Assembly (NCBI RefSeq): GCF_001426505.1 | Contig: NZ_LMEV01000014.1 | Span: 309,221 to 373,220, forward strand | Length of the DNA: 64,000 nt | DNA from: Variovorax sp. Root473 | GTDB lineage: Bacteria; Pseudomonadota; Gammaproteobacteria; Burkholderiales; Burkholderiaceae_C | Reading direction: 5' to 3' | In this document: positions 25,802 through 36,944 of the stretch, piece after piece | Position numbering within the stretch: position 1 is the first letter of the stretch | How the letters are laid out: each line of letters begins with the position of its first letter | Made by a program: the position numbers and the translations under genes | Notes under the pieces: model-generated | What the model was told of the DNA's origin: nothing | Database searches by the model: none | The model's input: only the letters and a program-made list of their open reading frames with translations

Positions 25802-25928
25802 GAAACTCTGGATGGCCGCCAAAGCGCTGTGAAATCAACAACTTAAGCGGTCTTGCTCCAAAACGCATTAACAAACCTTGCCAAAAAGGACGCCCAGCCC
25901 CGCCGCCGAATCACCGCTCGCAGACGGC

Positions 25929-28061
25929 ATGCCGGCGGCCCCATCCGCCACGCATGCCTCCTTGCCCTGGCGGCTCGACATCGCGGTGCAGACGCCCGCG
26001 CATGCCGCGCTCGGTGACCTGCTGAGCTACGCCAGCGCCGAGCCGCTGGTGCCGGGCACGCTGGTGCGCGTGCCGCTGGGCAAGCGCGAAGTGCTGGGCG
26101 TGGTCTGGAACGAACCGACTTCGCTGGAAAGCGCCGAGCCGGACATGGCGCTCAAGCCCGTGGGCGCGGCGCTCGACGCGCTGGCGCCATTGGGCGCGGC
26201 CTGGCGCGACCTGGTGGCCTTTGCCGGACGCTACTACCAGCGCTCGATCGGCGAGATCGCTCTGGCCGCGCTGCCGCCGCAGCTGCGCGACCTGAGCACG
26301 GCGCAGCTGGCGCGCCGCCTCAAGCGCAAGACCACGGCCGGCCCGGTGGCCGAGACGGCCGAGTCCGCGAACCTGATCGCCTTGAGTGAGGAACAGTCGG
26401 CCGCGCTGGCCCGCATCGAGACCGAGACCGGCACCTTCCTGCTGGTCGGCAGCACCGGCAGCGGCAAGACCGAGGTTTACCTGCGCTGCGTGGCCGACCT
26501 GCTGGCACGCGACCCCGAGGCGCAGGCGCTGGTGATGGTGCCCGAGATCAACCTCACGCCGCAGCTCGAAGCGCGCTTCAAGGCCCGCTTCGGCGACGAG
26601 GCCGTGGTGTCCTTGCACAGCGGCATGACGAACCCGCAGCGGCTCGCGAGCTGGCTGGCGGCGCACAGCGGCGTCGCGCGCATCGTGCTGGGCACGCGCA
26701 TGGCGGTGTTCGCATCGATCCCGGGGCTGAAGCTCATCGTGGTCGACGAGGAGCACGACCCGAGCTACAAGCAGCAGGAAGGCGCACGCTACTCGGCGCG
26801 CGACCTCGCCGTGTGGCGCGGCCAGCGCGAAAAAGCCAAGGTGATCCTCGGCTCGGCCACGCCCTCGCTCGAAAGCTGGCACCAGAGCCGCCCGCCCGAG
26901 GGCGACGACCCGGGCGGGCGCTATGTGCGGCTGGCGATGCCTTCGCGCATCGGCGCAGGTGCACTGCCGGCCGTGCGGCTGGTCGACATGAACCTGCAGC
27001 CGCCGAAGACGGTGATCTCGGGCGCGCTGCTCGACGCCATCGGCCAGCGCATCGCGCGCGGCGAGCAGAGCATGATCTTCCTGAACCGGCGCGGCTACGC
27101 GCCGGTGCTGGCCTGCGGCGACTGCGGCTGGAAGAGCGAATGCCCGCACTGCAGCGCGTACCGCGTGTTCCACAAGATCGACCGCACGCTGCGCTGCCAC
27201 CACTGCGGCTTCACCGAGCGCGTGCCGCGCGCCTGCCCGGCCTGCGGCAACCCCGACATCGCGCCCGTCGGCCGCGGCACCGAGCGGCTCGAAGAACACC
27301 TGGCCGAGCTGTTCGCCGGCGTGAAACATGCCGACGGCAGCGCAGTGCGCATCGCACGCATCGACGCCGACAGCACCAAGAAACAGGGCGCGCTCGAATC
27401 GCAGCTCGCGGCCGTGCACGCGGGCGAGGTCGACGTGCTCGTCGGCACGCAGATGATCGCCAAGGGCCACGACTTCCGCCGCATCACGCTGGTGGCTGCG
27501 GTGAACCCCGACGGCGCGCTGTTCTCCAGCGACTTCCGCGCGCCCGAACGCCTGTTCAGCCTGCTGATGCAGTCGGCGGGACGCGCGGGACGCGATGCCG
27601 CCTACCTCGCAGCGCAGGGTGCCAAGGCCGAGATGTGGATTCAGACGCACCACGCGCAGCACCCGCTGTTCGCGGCGCTGCGCCGGCACGACTACGAGGC
27701 CTTCGCCAAGCAACAGCTCGAAGAGCGCCAGGCCGCCGCCATGCCGCCCTTCGCGTTCCAGGCGCTGCTGCGTGCCGACGCACGCGAGCAGGCCGTGGCG
27801 CAGGGCTTTTTGAACCTCGCGGCCGACAAGGCCGAGGCGCTGCCCGGCGCCGACCTCGTCACGCGCTACCCGGCGGTGCCGCTGGCGATCCAGCGCGTGG
27901 CGAACGTGGAGCGCGCGCAGATGCTCATCGAAAGCCCCTCACGCGCCGCGCTGCAGCGCCTGCTGGCCGCCTGGCAGCCGCTGCTGCACGAACTGCGGCG
28001 CACGCCGGAGGGCAAGGGCGTGATCCGCTGGCTGGTGGACGTGGACCCGCACAGTATCTGA
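25929..28061 (+). CDS. priA: primosomal protein N' (replication restart helicase PriA)
   Basis: A 710-residue SF2 3'-5' helicase that reloads the replisome at stalled forks. The N-terminal DNA-binding part (WRLDIAVQTPAH... LGDLLSYAS) precedes Walker A GSTGSGKT (~174-181), DEEHD (~272-276) and GSATPSLES. A zinc module follows with four CxxC pairs between ~395 and 441 (CGDCGWKSECPHCS ... CHHCG ... CPACG). Then come VGTQMIAKGHDF and QSAGRAGRD, motifs V and VI. The frame is open to a TTG at 25878, 17 codons upstream; ATG 25929 is preferred because conservation starts after it. Neither start has a clear ribosome-binding site. DnaA boxes in the leader suggest cell-cycle control. Confidence 0.95.
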   Translation: MPAAPSATHASLPWRLDIAVQTPAHAALGDLLSYASAEPLVPGTLVRVPLGKREVLGVVWNEPTSLESAEPDMALKPVGAALDALAPLGAAWRDLVAFAGRYYQRSIGEIALAALPPQLRDLSTAQLARRLKRKTTAGPVAETAESANLIALSEEQSAALARIETETGTFLLVGSTGSGKTEVYLRCVADLLARDPEAQALVMVPEINLTPQLEARFKARFGDEAVVSLHSGMTNPQRLASWLAAHSGVARIVLGTRMAVFASIPGLKLIVVDEEHDPSYKQQEGARYSARDLAVWRGQREKAKVILGSATPSLESWHQSRPPEGDDPGGRYVRLAMPSRIGAGALPAVRLVDMNLQPPKTVISGALLDAIGQRIARGEQSMIFLNRRGYAPVLACGDCGWKSECPHCSAYRVFHKIDRTLRCHHCGFTERVPRACPACGNPDIAPVGRGTERLEEHLAELFAGVKHADGSAVRIARIDADSTKKQGALESQLAAVHAGEVDVLVGTQMIAKGHDFRRITLVAAVNPDGALFSSDFRAPERLFSLLMQSAGRAGRDAAYLAAQGAKAEMWIQTHHAQHPLFAALRRHDYEAFAKQQLEERQAAAMPPFAFQALLRADAREQAVAQGFLNLAADKAEALPGADLVTRYPAVPLAIQRVANVERAQMLIESPSRAALQRLLAAWQPLLHELRRTPEGKGVIRWLVDVDPHSI

Positions 28062-28085
28062 GCGAAGCGCGAAGGCGCCTGCGTT

Positions 28086-29750
28086 TCAGCGCGGGCGCAG
28101 GATGCGGTTGCGCAGGCCCTCGGGCTTGCGCAGCAAGGCGGCGGCGGGGCCGGCGACCGCGCTCTTGGCGAGGCGACCGGCTGGTACGGCGGGGCAGGCG
28201 CCCGAGACCTGGTGCGCCAGTGCGGCGGCCAGGCGCGCCTCCAGCGGATCGCCGAGCGCACGACTGAAATCGTCAGGTACGAAGCAGGTGGGTGCGAGGC
28301 CGTCCGCGTAGTCGCCAAAGCCCTTGGCGTTCACGCCCTGGAACTGCACGCTGAAGTAGGTGGTGCCGCAGTTGTCCTGGGGATAGAAGCCATAGGGCTT
28401 GCCGCAGGTGGTGTCGCCGATCTGGACCACGTCGATGTCGATGCCGCGCAGGCCGTTGATGAACGCCTCGCTGGCGGAGCAGGTGTCGGGGCCCGTGAGC
28501 ACGTAGACGCGTCGCAGGTCGAGGCTGGGCAGGGGCTGGTCGGCGGGAGAAAGAAAGCCGAAAGTGGAGGACTGGAAAGGCGTGGGCAGGAGCGGGGCGC
28601 CAGTCACCGGATCGCGCTCGGTGTGCTTGTTGTTGAACCGCACGCTCTCGAAGGTCTTGCCGCGCGTCTGCGTCTCGCCGGCAACCATGAAGCCCAGTTG
28701 GCTGGCCAGATCCAGGTAGCCGCCGCCGTTGTAGCGCAGGTCGACGACCAGCTCGGTGGCCCGCTCCGTGCGCAGCCACTCCATGGCGGCCTTCAGTTGC
28801 AGTTCCGCCGTGCCGATGTGGTCGTTGAATTGCAGGTAGCCGACCGTGCGGCCCGCGTTCGGGAGCGTCTTGACGTTCTGGACGGGGGTCGAGATCACCG
28901 GCGCCGCCGTCAGCGTGATGTCGCGCGGGGCGTTGCTGCCCGCGTCGACGACGGTGAACCGCGTGGACGTCCCCGGTGCAGCGTCAAAGAGCGCCGCGTT
29001 GATGACATCGACGCCTTCCTGCGTGGGGTCGTTCACGAAATCGATGCCGTTGATCCTGAGCACCCGCGCACCGCGCCTCAGATCGACACCCGGCATGGTC
29101 GCGGGAGAGCCGGGCTCCACGTACGCCACGCGCAGCTCGCGCGGCGGGGAGAGGGCAAAGAAAGCCCACTGCGCGCCGTATCCGACGGACGTGCCGGCGC
29201 CCGAGAGCGCATTCCACTCCTCGGTGGTGTAGGTGGAATGGAACTGGTCCTTGTCCCTGCCCGACGGCGTCACGGCGTGGGTCTTGAGCAGGTCGAAGTA
29301 GTCGGCCGTGGCGAACAGCGCGGGGTCCAGGTCCGGCACCTCGTCGTACCAGAGGTAGGTGTCGTGGGTCCACGCGCGCAGCCAGTTGTTCTCGTCGACC
29401 GTGCGGCCGGCCTTGTCGGCGAAAGGCTTGCCGTCGTAGCCCGTGCCAGTGCGCGGTGCCGCGCAGCGGTCTTTGTAGAGGCTCGCGGTCCGGAACACGC
29501 CCTCGACCCAGGGCGCGTTGCGCAAGGCATCGCCGTCGTCGGCTGTATCGGGCGTATCGGGCGTGTCGGGCATGTCGGGCGCCGTGGGCGGCGTGGTCGC
29601 GACGGGCGGTGCGGTGCCCGTGCCGCTGTTTGGCAGGAAGCCGACGCCAGAACCTCCATCTCCTCCGCCGCCGCAGGCGACGAGCACGGCCATCGGAACG
29701 GACAGCAGCAGAAGACGGGCGAAACGAAAACGCAGGGGGAAAAGAGGCAC
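28086..29750 (-). CDS. S41-family C-terminal processing peptidase, lipoprotein
   Basis: A 554-residue secreted serine protease of the tail-specific (CtpA/Tsp) type. The signal peptide ends in a lipobox (AVLVAC, Cys26), followed by a glycine-rich linker and a short Pro/Asp/Thr linker with DTPDTPDT repeats. A PDZ domain lies around 210-275 (GSPATMPGVDLRRGARVLRINGIDF). The peptidase core shows VGYLQFNDHI, LVVDLRYNGGGYLD and the catalytic serine in the TCSASEAF box near residue 425. The conserved Lys is probably in GDTTCGKPYGFYP. Length and order fit the S41 family. It is convergent with priA. The substrate is unknown. Confidence 0.87.
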   Translation of the reverse strand: MPLFPLRFRFARLLLLSVPMAVLVACGGGGDGGSGVGFLPNSGTGTAPPVATTPPTAPDMPDTPDTPDTADDGDALRNAPWVEGVFRTASLYKDRCAAPRTGTGYDGKPFADKAGRTVDENNWLRAWTHDTYLWYDEVPDLDPALFATADYFDLLKTHAVTPSGRDKDQFHSTYTTEEWNALSGAGTSVGYGAQWAFFALSPPRELRVAYVEPGSPATMPGVDLRRGARVLRINGIDFVNDPTQEGVDVINAALFDAAPGTSTRFTVVDAGSNAPRDITLTAAPVISTPVQNVKTLPNAGRTVGYLQFNDHIGTAELQLKAAMEWLRTERATELVVDLRYNGGGYLDLASQLGFMVAGETQTRGKTFESVRFNNKHTERDPVTGAPLLPTPFQSSTFGFLSPADQPLPSLDLRRVYVLTGPDTCSASEAFINGLRGIDIDVVQIGDTTCGKPYGFYPQDNCGTTYFSVQFQGVNAKGFGDYADGLAPTCFVPDDFSRALGDPLEARLAAALAHQVSGACPAVPAGRLAKSAVAGPAAALLRKPEGLRNRILRPR

Positions 29751-29856
29751 GGCGAAATTCCTGGAAGGCGGGAAGGCGCCGCCATCCTAGGAAGCTCTGC
29801 GCAGGCGCGCATTGGACCAAAGTCCTAGATGCAGACCGAACGCGCGGCGTCGGTCG

Positions 29857-30078
29857 TCAGTGGTAGCCGGTCGGCTCCTTGCCCATGTCGACGTAGCGCA
29901 GTTCGTTGTGCCGTCGCCGCGCAATGCTGTTCGGCCAGGCGAACACGACGAGGCTCAGCGCGGCCAGCGCGAGCGCGGCGCCCGTGCCGAGCGTGCCGGC
30001 ATGCCAGAACCAGCCCACCGCAGCGAGCCAGGCCAACCACATCAGGATGCGAACCAGTATTGCCATCGCGCGCCCCAT
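29857..30078 (-). CDS. small membrane protein, function unknown
   Basis: A 73-residue frame with two hydrophobic stretches (MAILVRILMWLAWLAAVGWFW and ALALAALSLVVFAW). It ends in a short charged tail (SIARRRHNELRYVDMGKEPTGYH), so probably two membrane helices with the tail inside. No family is recognised. The ATG at 30078 has GAGG 3 bases upstream; a second ATG lies at 30066. It is transcribed toward the S41 peptidase with about 100 bp between. Confidence 0.5.
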   Translation of the reverse strand: MGRAMAILVRILMWLAWLAAVGWFWHAGTLGTGAALALAALSLVVFAWPNSIARRRHNELRYVDMGKEPTGYH

Positions 30079-30170
30079 TGCCTCACTTGCACCATTCCAC
30101 CTTGGACTCGGAATCACTGTAGCAGCGCATTTGCATACGCAAGCATTCATCTGAAGAGATAACGCACGCT

Positions 30171-30184
30171 ATGCCTTAAGGCAT
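30171..30184. promoter_or_regulatory. perfect 14-bp palindrome
   Basis: ATGCCTTAAGGCAT is its own reverse complement. It lies between the small membrane protein gene and the ClpP-like gene, which diverge. It is a candidate operator. Confidence 0.35.
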
Positions 30185-30317
30185 GCCCCGGGATTACCCC
30201 GAAATAATCTGCAAAAGGAGTTGACGGTACCCCGCGCCTTGCACAAGCTGTGCGCGTGCGGCTCCCGTCGCCGGGTCCGCGGTGTTTCGTGCCCGCTCGC
30301 TTGATGCAAAGGTCGCC

Positions 30318-31001
30318 GTGAACTCGTCGTCTCTTCTGGCTGGGGTCGGTGTTGCTGTCGCCGTGTCGCTCTCGTGCCTTGCCATGGCGGAGCTGGCGGG
30401 CGCGGCGGAACTCGATCTGCAGGGTCGGCGGCTGGTGGTGTCGGGCACGCTCGACGGCAGCAAGGTCAAGGCCTTCATCGAGCACCTGGGCAGCGGCGCG
30501 GTGCGCACCGTGGTGTTCGAAGATTCGTTCGGCGGTACTGCCGAAGCCGCGGGCGCCTATGCCGACGCGATCCGCGAGAGCGGCGTGCAGACCGAGGCGC
30601 GCGGCCACTGCATGGCGGCCTGCGCATATGCCTTCCTGGCCGGCAAGACGCACCGCTTCGCAGACGGGCTGCAGGTCAACGGCATCCTGCTGCCAGTGGC
30701 GGCCCGCCCCGCGGCGGCCGAGTTGGCGGTGCGCTGGCGCGGCGAGGAAGCCCGCAAGACGCTGGCCGATTTCACGCCCGCCCCCGGCACCACCGACGCG
30801 GCCCGCCCGATGGAAGCCACCGCGCCCGCGCCCAGGGACAACTGGCAGCCCGACCACGGCGTGCTCTTCACGGCCAGCCCGACGCTGTTCGGCCGCGTCT
30901 ACAACACCTACTACTGCGACGGCACGCAGGGCCGCGATTTCTCGAAGTGCGAGCGGCTCTCGGATGCCGACCCGTACAAGCTCGGTGTGCTGACCGAGTA
31001 G
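30318..31001 (+). CDS. secreted ClpP/crotonase-like protein lacking the expected serine
   Basis: A 227-residue protein with a signal peptide (hydrophobic core SSLLAGVGVAVAVSLSCLAM, cleavage near AGAA). The mature part follows the pattern of periplasmic ClpP-like proteins: LVVSGTLDGSKVKAFIEHL, then VVFEDSFGGTAEAAGAYADAI (oxyanion glycine loop), then ESGVQTEARGHCMAACAYAFLAGKTHRF. Family members usually carry CxSAC at the last segment, with Ser as the nucleophile. Here CMAAC has Ala, so peptidase activity is doubtful. GTG 30318 is chosen for its AAAGG 6 bases upstream. It is convergent with the AEC transporter gene. The role is unknown. Confidence 0.7.
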   Translation: MNSSSLLAGVGVAVAVSLSCLAMAELAGAAELDLQGRRLVVSGTLDGSKVKAFIEHLGSGAVRTVVFEDSFGGTAEAAGAYADAIRESGVQTEARGHCMAACAYAFLAGKTHRFADGLQVNGILLPVAARPAAAELAVRWRGEEARKTLADFTPAPGTTDAARPMEATAPAPRDNWQPDHGVLFTASPTLFGRVYNTYYCDGTQGRDFSKCERLSDADPYKLGVLTE

Positions 31002-31012
31002 CGCCTGCCAGG

Positions 31013-32032
31013 TCAGCGCAGCGCGCCGACCGCCGCCGGAAAGGTGAAGAACGCCGCCACCGTCGTCCACAGGATGATGCGGGCGATGCGGCCGTTGTCG
31101 GCGCCGAAGCGCTCCGCCAGCATCGACACGTTGCTCGCGCTTGGCAGCGCCGCGACCAGCACGATCACGGCCAGCGCCGACGGTGTCAGCGGCAACCCGA
31201 GTGCGATGGCGCCACGCCCCAGCGCCCAGACGGCCAGCGGATGCAGCACCAGCTTGACCAGCACCACAGGCAACACGTCGGCCAGCGGCGCTTTTGGCGC
31301 GGGCCCGGCACCGGTGCCCATGGCCGCCGCCACCATGGCGCTGGCGCCATGCTCGCGCGCCACCAGCGCCGAACGCGCGAGCACCGCGCCGATGGTGAAG
31401 AGCGCCACGGGCGAGGCCGCATCGGCCAGCATGGCGATGGTGCGTTCGACCGGCCCGGGCAGTTGCCAGCGCATGGCCGACAACAGCACGCCCAGCAGGA
31501 TCGACCACGGCATCGGGTTCACGAGGATGCCGCGCAGCGCCTTGCGCGCGGCCAGCGTGGCGCCCTGGCGGCCCGCGCTGCCGGCGCCGTCGAGCCGCGA
31601 CAGCGCGATGCACAGCGACGAGGTCACGACCAGGTCGAACGCGATGGTGATGATGATCGGCCCGGCCGCCTGCGCGCCCAGCAGCGCCACCAGCAGCGGC
31701 ACGCCCATGAAGCCGGTGTTCGGAAAAGCTGCCACCAGCGCGCCGAAGGCCGCGTCGTTCCAGCCGATGCGCGCATTGCGCGTGAACAGCACCACGCCCG
31801 CCACCACGGCCAGCGCGCAGATGCCCCAGATCAGTGCCACGCTGCCGTCCAGCAGCTGTGCGATGGGCGTGCCCGCGCCGAAACGCAGCAGCATGCAGGG
31901 CAGCGCGAAATACAGCACGAAGGTGTTGAGCCCGGGAATTGCTTCCAGCGGCAGGACGCGGGTGCGGGCGGCGGCGTAGCCGGCCGCAATCAGGGCGAAG
32001 AAAGGAAAAGTAACAAGAAAAACAGGCAGCAC
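31013..32032 (-). CDS. AEC-family (auxin efflux carrier-like) transporter
   Basis: A 339-residue membrane protein with ten likely helices in two five-helix halves separated by a central loop. Typical AEC sequence is seen in FPFFALIAAGYAAARTRVLP (helix 1), LPCMLLRFGAGTPI, AAFPNTGFMGVPLLVALLG (the conserved N-x-G-F/Y-M-G crossover), and LVAALPSASNVSMLAERFG near the C-terminus. Bacterial members transport organic acids such as malate or malonate; the substrate here is unknown. It stands alone on the minus strand, diverging from the rep gene with 149 bp between. Confidence 0.88.
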   Translation of the reverse strand: MLPVFLVTFPFFALIAAGYAAARTRVLPLEAIPGLNTFVLYFALPCMLLRFGAGTPIAQLLDGSVALIWGICALAVVAGVVLFTRNARIGWNDAAFGALVAAFPNTGFMGVPLLVALLGAQAAGPIIITIAFDLVVTSSLCIALSRLDGAGSAGRQGATLAARKALRGILVNPMPWSILLGVLLSAMRWQLPGPVERTIAMLADAASPVALFTIGAVLARSALVAREHGASAMVAAAMGTGAGPAPKAPLADVLPVVLVKLVLHPLAVWALGRGAIALGLPLTPSALAVIVLVAALPSASNVSMLAERFGADNGRIARIILWTTVAAFFTFPAAVGALR

Positions 32033-32181
32033 GCCGGCATTGTCGTCCTCCTTTCCCGCGCGATGCCCGCTGACACGGCTGGCCGGAGCCGGGCCCGTAT
32101 CATTGCGCGCTTTGCGATGATGGTCGCGCCCTGCGGCCCCTCCTGCGTTCCGCCTTTTCGCTTTCCCGGTTCCCCCCCCCC

Positions 32182-34274
<2,093 letters not shown>

Positions 34275-34278
<4 letters not shown>

Positions 34279-34730
34279 AGACGGCGAGGATCGCGGCCGC
34301 GCTGCTCGCCGCCGCCCTCGCGGCCGGTTGCGCCGCGCCCCGCGACCCGAACTGCCCCGCCGACGCGCGCGAGCTGCCGCTGCAGGCGCTGTACGGCCAG
34401 TGGGAAGCCCGCTTCGACGACCTGCCCGGCGCGGCCGTCGTGCAACTGGGCAAGCACCCCGAATACGCCGGCGTGCGCGGCACCATCACGCGCCACACCG
34501 ACACCTCGACCAAGACGACGGTCGCGCAACTCGCGGGCGATGTCGACGACGAGGGCGCACTGTCCATCGACGAATCGCTGGACGGGCGCGCCATCAGCGG
34601 CGTCTGGTCGGGCACCTTGCAACCCGGCGCTTGCGGCCGTGAGTTCCGCGGCACGTGGCGCGATGCCGCGACCGAGCGCACCTACCCGTTCGTGCTGCGC
34701 AAGACCGCCGCACAGGAAGGAAAGCCATGA
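34275..34730 (+). CDS. small lipoprotein of unknown function
   Basis: A 151-residue protein with a clear lipoprotein signal (MKTARIAAALLAAALAAGC, lipobox LAAGC, Cys19). The mature part is mostly beta (LYGQWEARFDDLPGAAVVQLG, GVRGTITRHTD, ISGVWSGTL, REFRGTWRD), suggesting a small barrel or lipocalin-like fold. No named family is recognised. It overlaps rep by ATGA at its start and pldA by ATGA at its end. It therefore sits in a three-gene translationally coupled chain, and a shared outer-membrane role with the phospholipase is a reasonable guess. Confidence 0.75.
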
Positions 34731-35908
34731 AGACGACACGACGACACCCTGCTTCATTCTTCAATCTGCGCACCGTTGCGACCGTGGCCGCGTGCCTCGG
34801 CGGCGCACTTGCCGCGCAAGCACAAGCCGTCGACAAGCCCGCCAGCCCGCTGGCCGATGCGCAGCTCACCTGGCAGCAGTGCGCCGCACTCGGCGCGAAC
34901 AACGAGGCACGCCTGGCCTGCTACGACCGCTGGTCGCAGCAGCAAACGCTGCCTTCGGTGTCCGTGCCCGTGGCGCCGCCCGTGCTCGCGAGCACGCAGC
35001 CGCCGGTGGACGGCAGCATTCCGGCCACGCGCGTGGTCTCGGTCGCTACCACCGAAGGCTGTCGCGACCGCCAGTACTCGTCGCTGTCGCGCTTCTGGGA
35101 ACTCGAGAACGCGACCGATTGCGGCACCTTCGGCTTCCGCGGCTACCGTCCGCTCACGGTGTCGGTTTCGGCCGCCACCGACAAGCCGCAGCCGCCCACT
35201 TCGCCGTCGGCCGGACACACGGCCGAGCCCGTGGCCTACCAGGCGAACGAAATGCGCATCGGCCTGTCGGTGCGCACCAAGCTCGCGCAAGGCATGCTCA
35301 CGCAGAACGACCCGGTCAAGAAAGATTCGCTGTGGTTCGCGTACTCGCAGCAGTCGACATGGCAGCTGTTCAACGGCGACATCTCGCGGCCGTTTCGCAC
35401 CACCGACCACGAGCCCGAGCTGATGTATGTCTACCCGACCGACTTCAAGCTGCCCGGCGGCTGGCGCTGGCGCTATGCGGGCGTGGGCATCGTGCACCAG
35501 TCGAACGGTCAGAGCCTGCCGCTGTCGCGCAGCTGGAACCGCGTGTACCTGATGGGCGGCGTCGAGCTGGATGACCGCTTCACCATCACCGGCCGCATCT
35601 GGAAGCGCATGTCCGAAAGCGCCGCGAAGGACGACAACCCCGACATCGCCGACTACATCGGCCGCGCCGAAGTCACGGGCCGCTGGAACCTCAACCGCGA
35701 CAACCAGCTGGGCATCACGGTGCGCAACAACCTGCGCGACAGCGGCCGCGGCTCGGTGCGCCTCGAATGGCTGAAGGCCATCGGCGACCCGACCAAGAGC
35801 AACCTGCGTTTCCACACGCAGCTGTTCCACGGCTACGGCGACACGCTGGTGGACTACAACCGCAAGCGCACCGTGCTGAGCATCGGCCTCAGTCTTGTCG
35901 ATTTCTGA
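34727..35908 (+). CDS. pldA: outer-membrane phospholipase A (OMPLA)
   Basis: A 393-residue protein with a signal peptide ending at AAQAQA (about residue 34). The C-terminal ~270 residues form the 12-strand OMPLA barrel. The active-site motif is visible as VHQSNGQ, with His257 and Ser259 matching the catalytic His/Ser of E. coli PldA. The [12 protein letters not shown] segment precedes the active-site strand. The N-terminal ~120-residue extension contains a helix ([22 protein letters not shown]) and a Pro-rich linker absent in E. coli (289 residues). It hydrolyses phospholipids that reach the outer leaflet. The start overlaps the lipoprotein stop (ATGA) behind GGAAGGAAA. nadE follows after 25 bp. 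Confidence 0.92.
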   Translation: MKTTRRHPASFFNLRTVATVAACLGGALAAQAQAVDKPASPLADAQLTWQQCAALGANNEARLACYDRWSQQQTLPSVSVPVAPPVLASTQPPVDGSIPATRVVSVATTEGCRDRQYSSLSRFWELENATDCGTFGFRGYRPLTVSVSAATDKPQPPTSPSAGHTAEPVAYQANEMRIGLSVRTKLAQGMLTQNDPVKKDSLWFAYSQQSTWQLFNGDISRPFRTTDHEPELMYVYPTDFKLPGGWRWRYAGVGIVHQSNGQSLPLSRSWNRVYLMGGVELDDRFTITGRIWKRMSESAAKDDNPDIADYIGRAEVTGRWNLNRDNQLGITVRNNLRDSGRGSVRLEWLKAIGDPTKSNLRFHTQLFHGYGDTLVDYNRKRTVLSIGLSLVDF

Positions 35909-35933
35909 TCTTTCTCACTTCCAGGCCTTACCG

Positions 35934-36779
35934 ATGAGTGCAGACCTCACCCCAGTCGATGCCACGCAGCGCGAGATCATTTCGGCGCTGCACGTGGCGC
36001 CCGTTTTCGATGCCGCCGCCGAACTCGCGCGACGCACCGACTTCCTCGCGGACTACCTGCGCAGCACCGGCCTGAAGGCGCTGGTGCTGGGCATCAGCGG
36101 CGGCGTCGATTCGCTGACCGCCGGTTGCCTGGCACAGCGCGCGGTCGAAAAGCTGCGCGGCGAGGGCCGCGACGCCACCTTCATTGCGATGCGCCTGCCC
36201 TACGGCGTGCAGCGCGACGAAGCCGAAGCGCAGGCCGGGCTGGCGGTGATCCGCCCCGACCGCCTGCTGACGGTGGACATCCGCCCCGCCGCCGATGCGA
36301 TGCTGGCCGCGCTGCACGCGGGTGGCCAGGTCTTTCGCGACGCGGCGCACGAGGACTTCGTGCTCGGCAACATCAAGGCACGCCAGCGCATGATTGCGCA
36401 GTTCGCGGTGGCCGGCGCGCACGACGGCCTCGTGATCGGAACCGACCACGCGGCCGAAGCGCTCATGGGCTTCTTCACCAAGTTCGGCGATGGCGCGGCC
36501 GACGTGACGCCGCTGACCGGCCTCAACAAGCGCCGCGTGCGAGCCCTGGCGGCGCTGCTCGGCGCGCCCGATGCGCTGGTCTACAAGGTGCCGACCGCCG
36601 ACCTCGAATCGCTCGTGCCTGGCAAGCCCGACGAAGACGCCTTCGGCGTGAGCTACGAGCAGATCGACGACTTCCTCGAAGGCAAGCCCGTGTCGGCGGC
36701 GGCGCGCGCGGTGATCCTGTCGACGCATCGAAAGAGCGCCCACAAGCGCGCGCTGCCGGTCGAGCCGCCAGCCTCCTGA
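35934..36779 (+). CDS. nadE: ammonia-dependent NAD+ synthetase
   Basis: A 281-residue N-type ATP pyrophosphatase that converts deamido-NAD to NAD with ammonia. The P-loop SGGVDS is at 55-60 ([13 protein letters not shown]). GNIKARQRM and [28 protein letters not shown] are the deamido-NAD/ATP site. No glutaminase (nitrilase) domain precedes it, so it belongs to the short, E. coli-like form. ATG 35934 is chosen over an in-frame GTG/TTG region upstream since it fits the usual length. It is 25 bp after pldA and may be the last gene of the rep-lipoprotein-pldA message. Confidence 0.95.
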   Translation: MSADLTPVDATQREIISALHVAPVFDAAAELARRTDFLADYLRSTGLKALVLGISGGVDSLTAGCLAQRAVEKLRGEGRDATFIAMRLPYGVQRDEAEAQAGLAVIRPDRLLTVDIRPAADAMLAALHAGGQVFRDAAHEDFVLGNIKARQRMIAQFAVAGAHDGLVIGTDHAAEALMGFFTKFGDGAADVTPLTGLNKRRVRALAALLGAPDALVYKVPTADLESLVPGKPDEDAFGVSYEQIDDFLEGKPVSAAARAVILSTHRKSAHKRALPVEPPAS

Positions 36780-36910
36780 CGCGGCGCAAACACCTTCGCT
36801 GATGCATGTGTAAAGGGGCGCTGGCATTAAGTCTCAAACCGGCATTAACAAACGTCACACGTCACCATTTAGTATCAATTGGTATTCATACGTCTGTAAA
36901 AATTCTGAAT

Positions 36911-36935
36911 GGCCGGGCGCAACGCCCAGCCTTTT
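36911..36935 (+). terminator. terminator/attenuator-like hairpin just before the response-regulator start
   Basis: GGCCGGGCG and CGCCCAGCC pair (one mismatch) around a 3-base loop and are followed by TTTT. The hairpin ends directly before the GGA ribosome-binding site of the response regulator (start 36945). It could end nadE transcripts or attenuate the next gene. Confidence 0.5.
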
Positions 36936-36944
36936 GGAATTCTC

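Larger units (their letters stand above)
25500..25928. other. hemE-priA intergenic region: AT-rich tract, DnaA boxes, hairpin
   Basis: This spacer contains no convincing gene. It has an AT-rich tract at 25691-25725 (GATTTATATAGGATTTGA and a run of seven T), unusual for this genome. Two consensus DnaA boxes lie at 25606 and 25793, with the near-match TTGTCAACA at 25781. An 8-bp hairpin AGCCTTGA-AAA-TCAAGGCT spans 25742-25760. A small stem CCGACCG/CGGTTGG (25518-25533) just after hemE may be part of its terminator. Confidence 0.6.

Noticed and set aside
25500..25877. Firm call of the chromosomal origin oriC
   Set aside because: Only two consensus DnaA boxes were found and skew cannot be computed here; kept as a finding, not a feature call.
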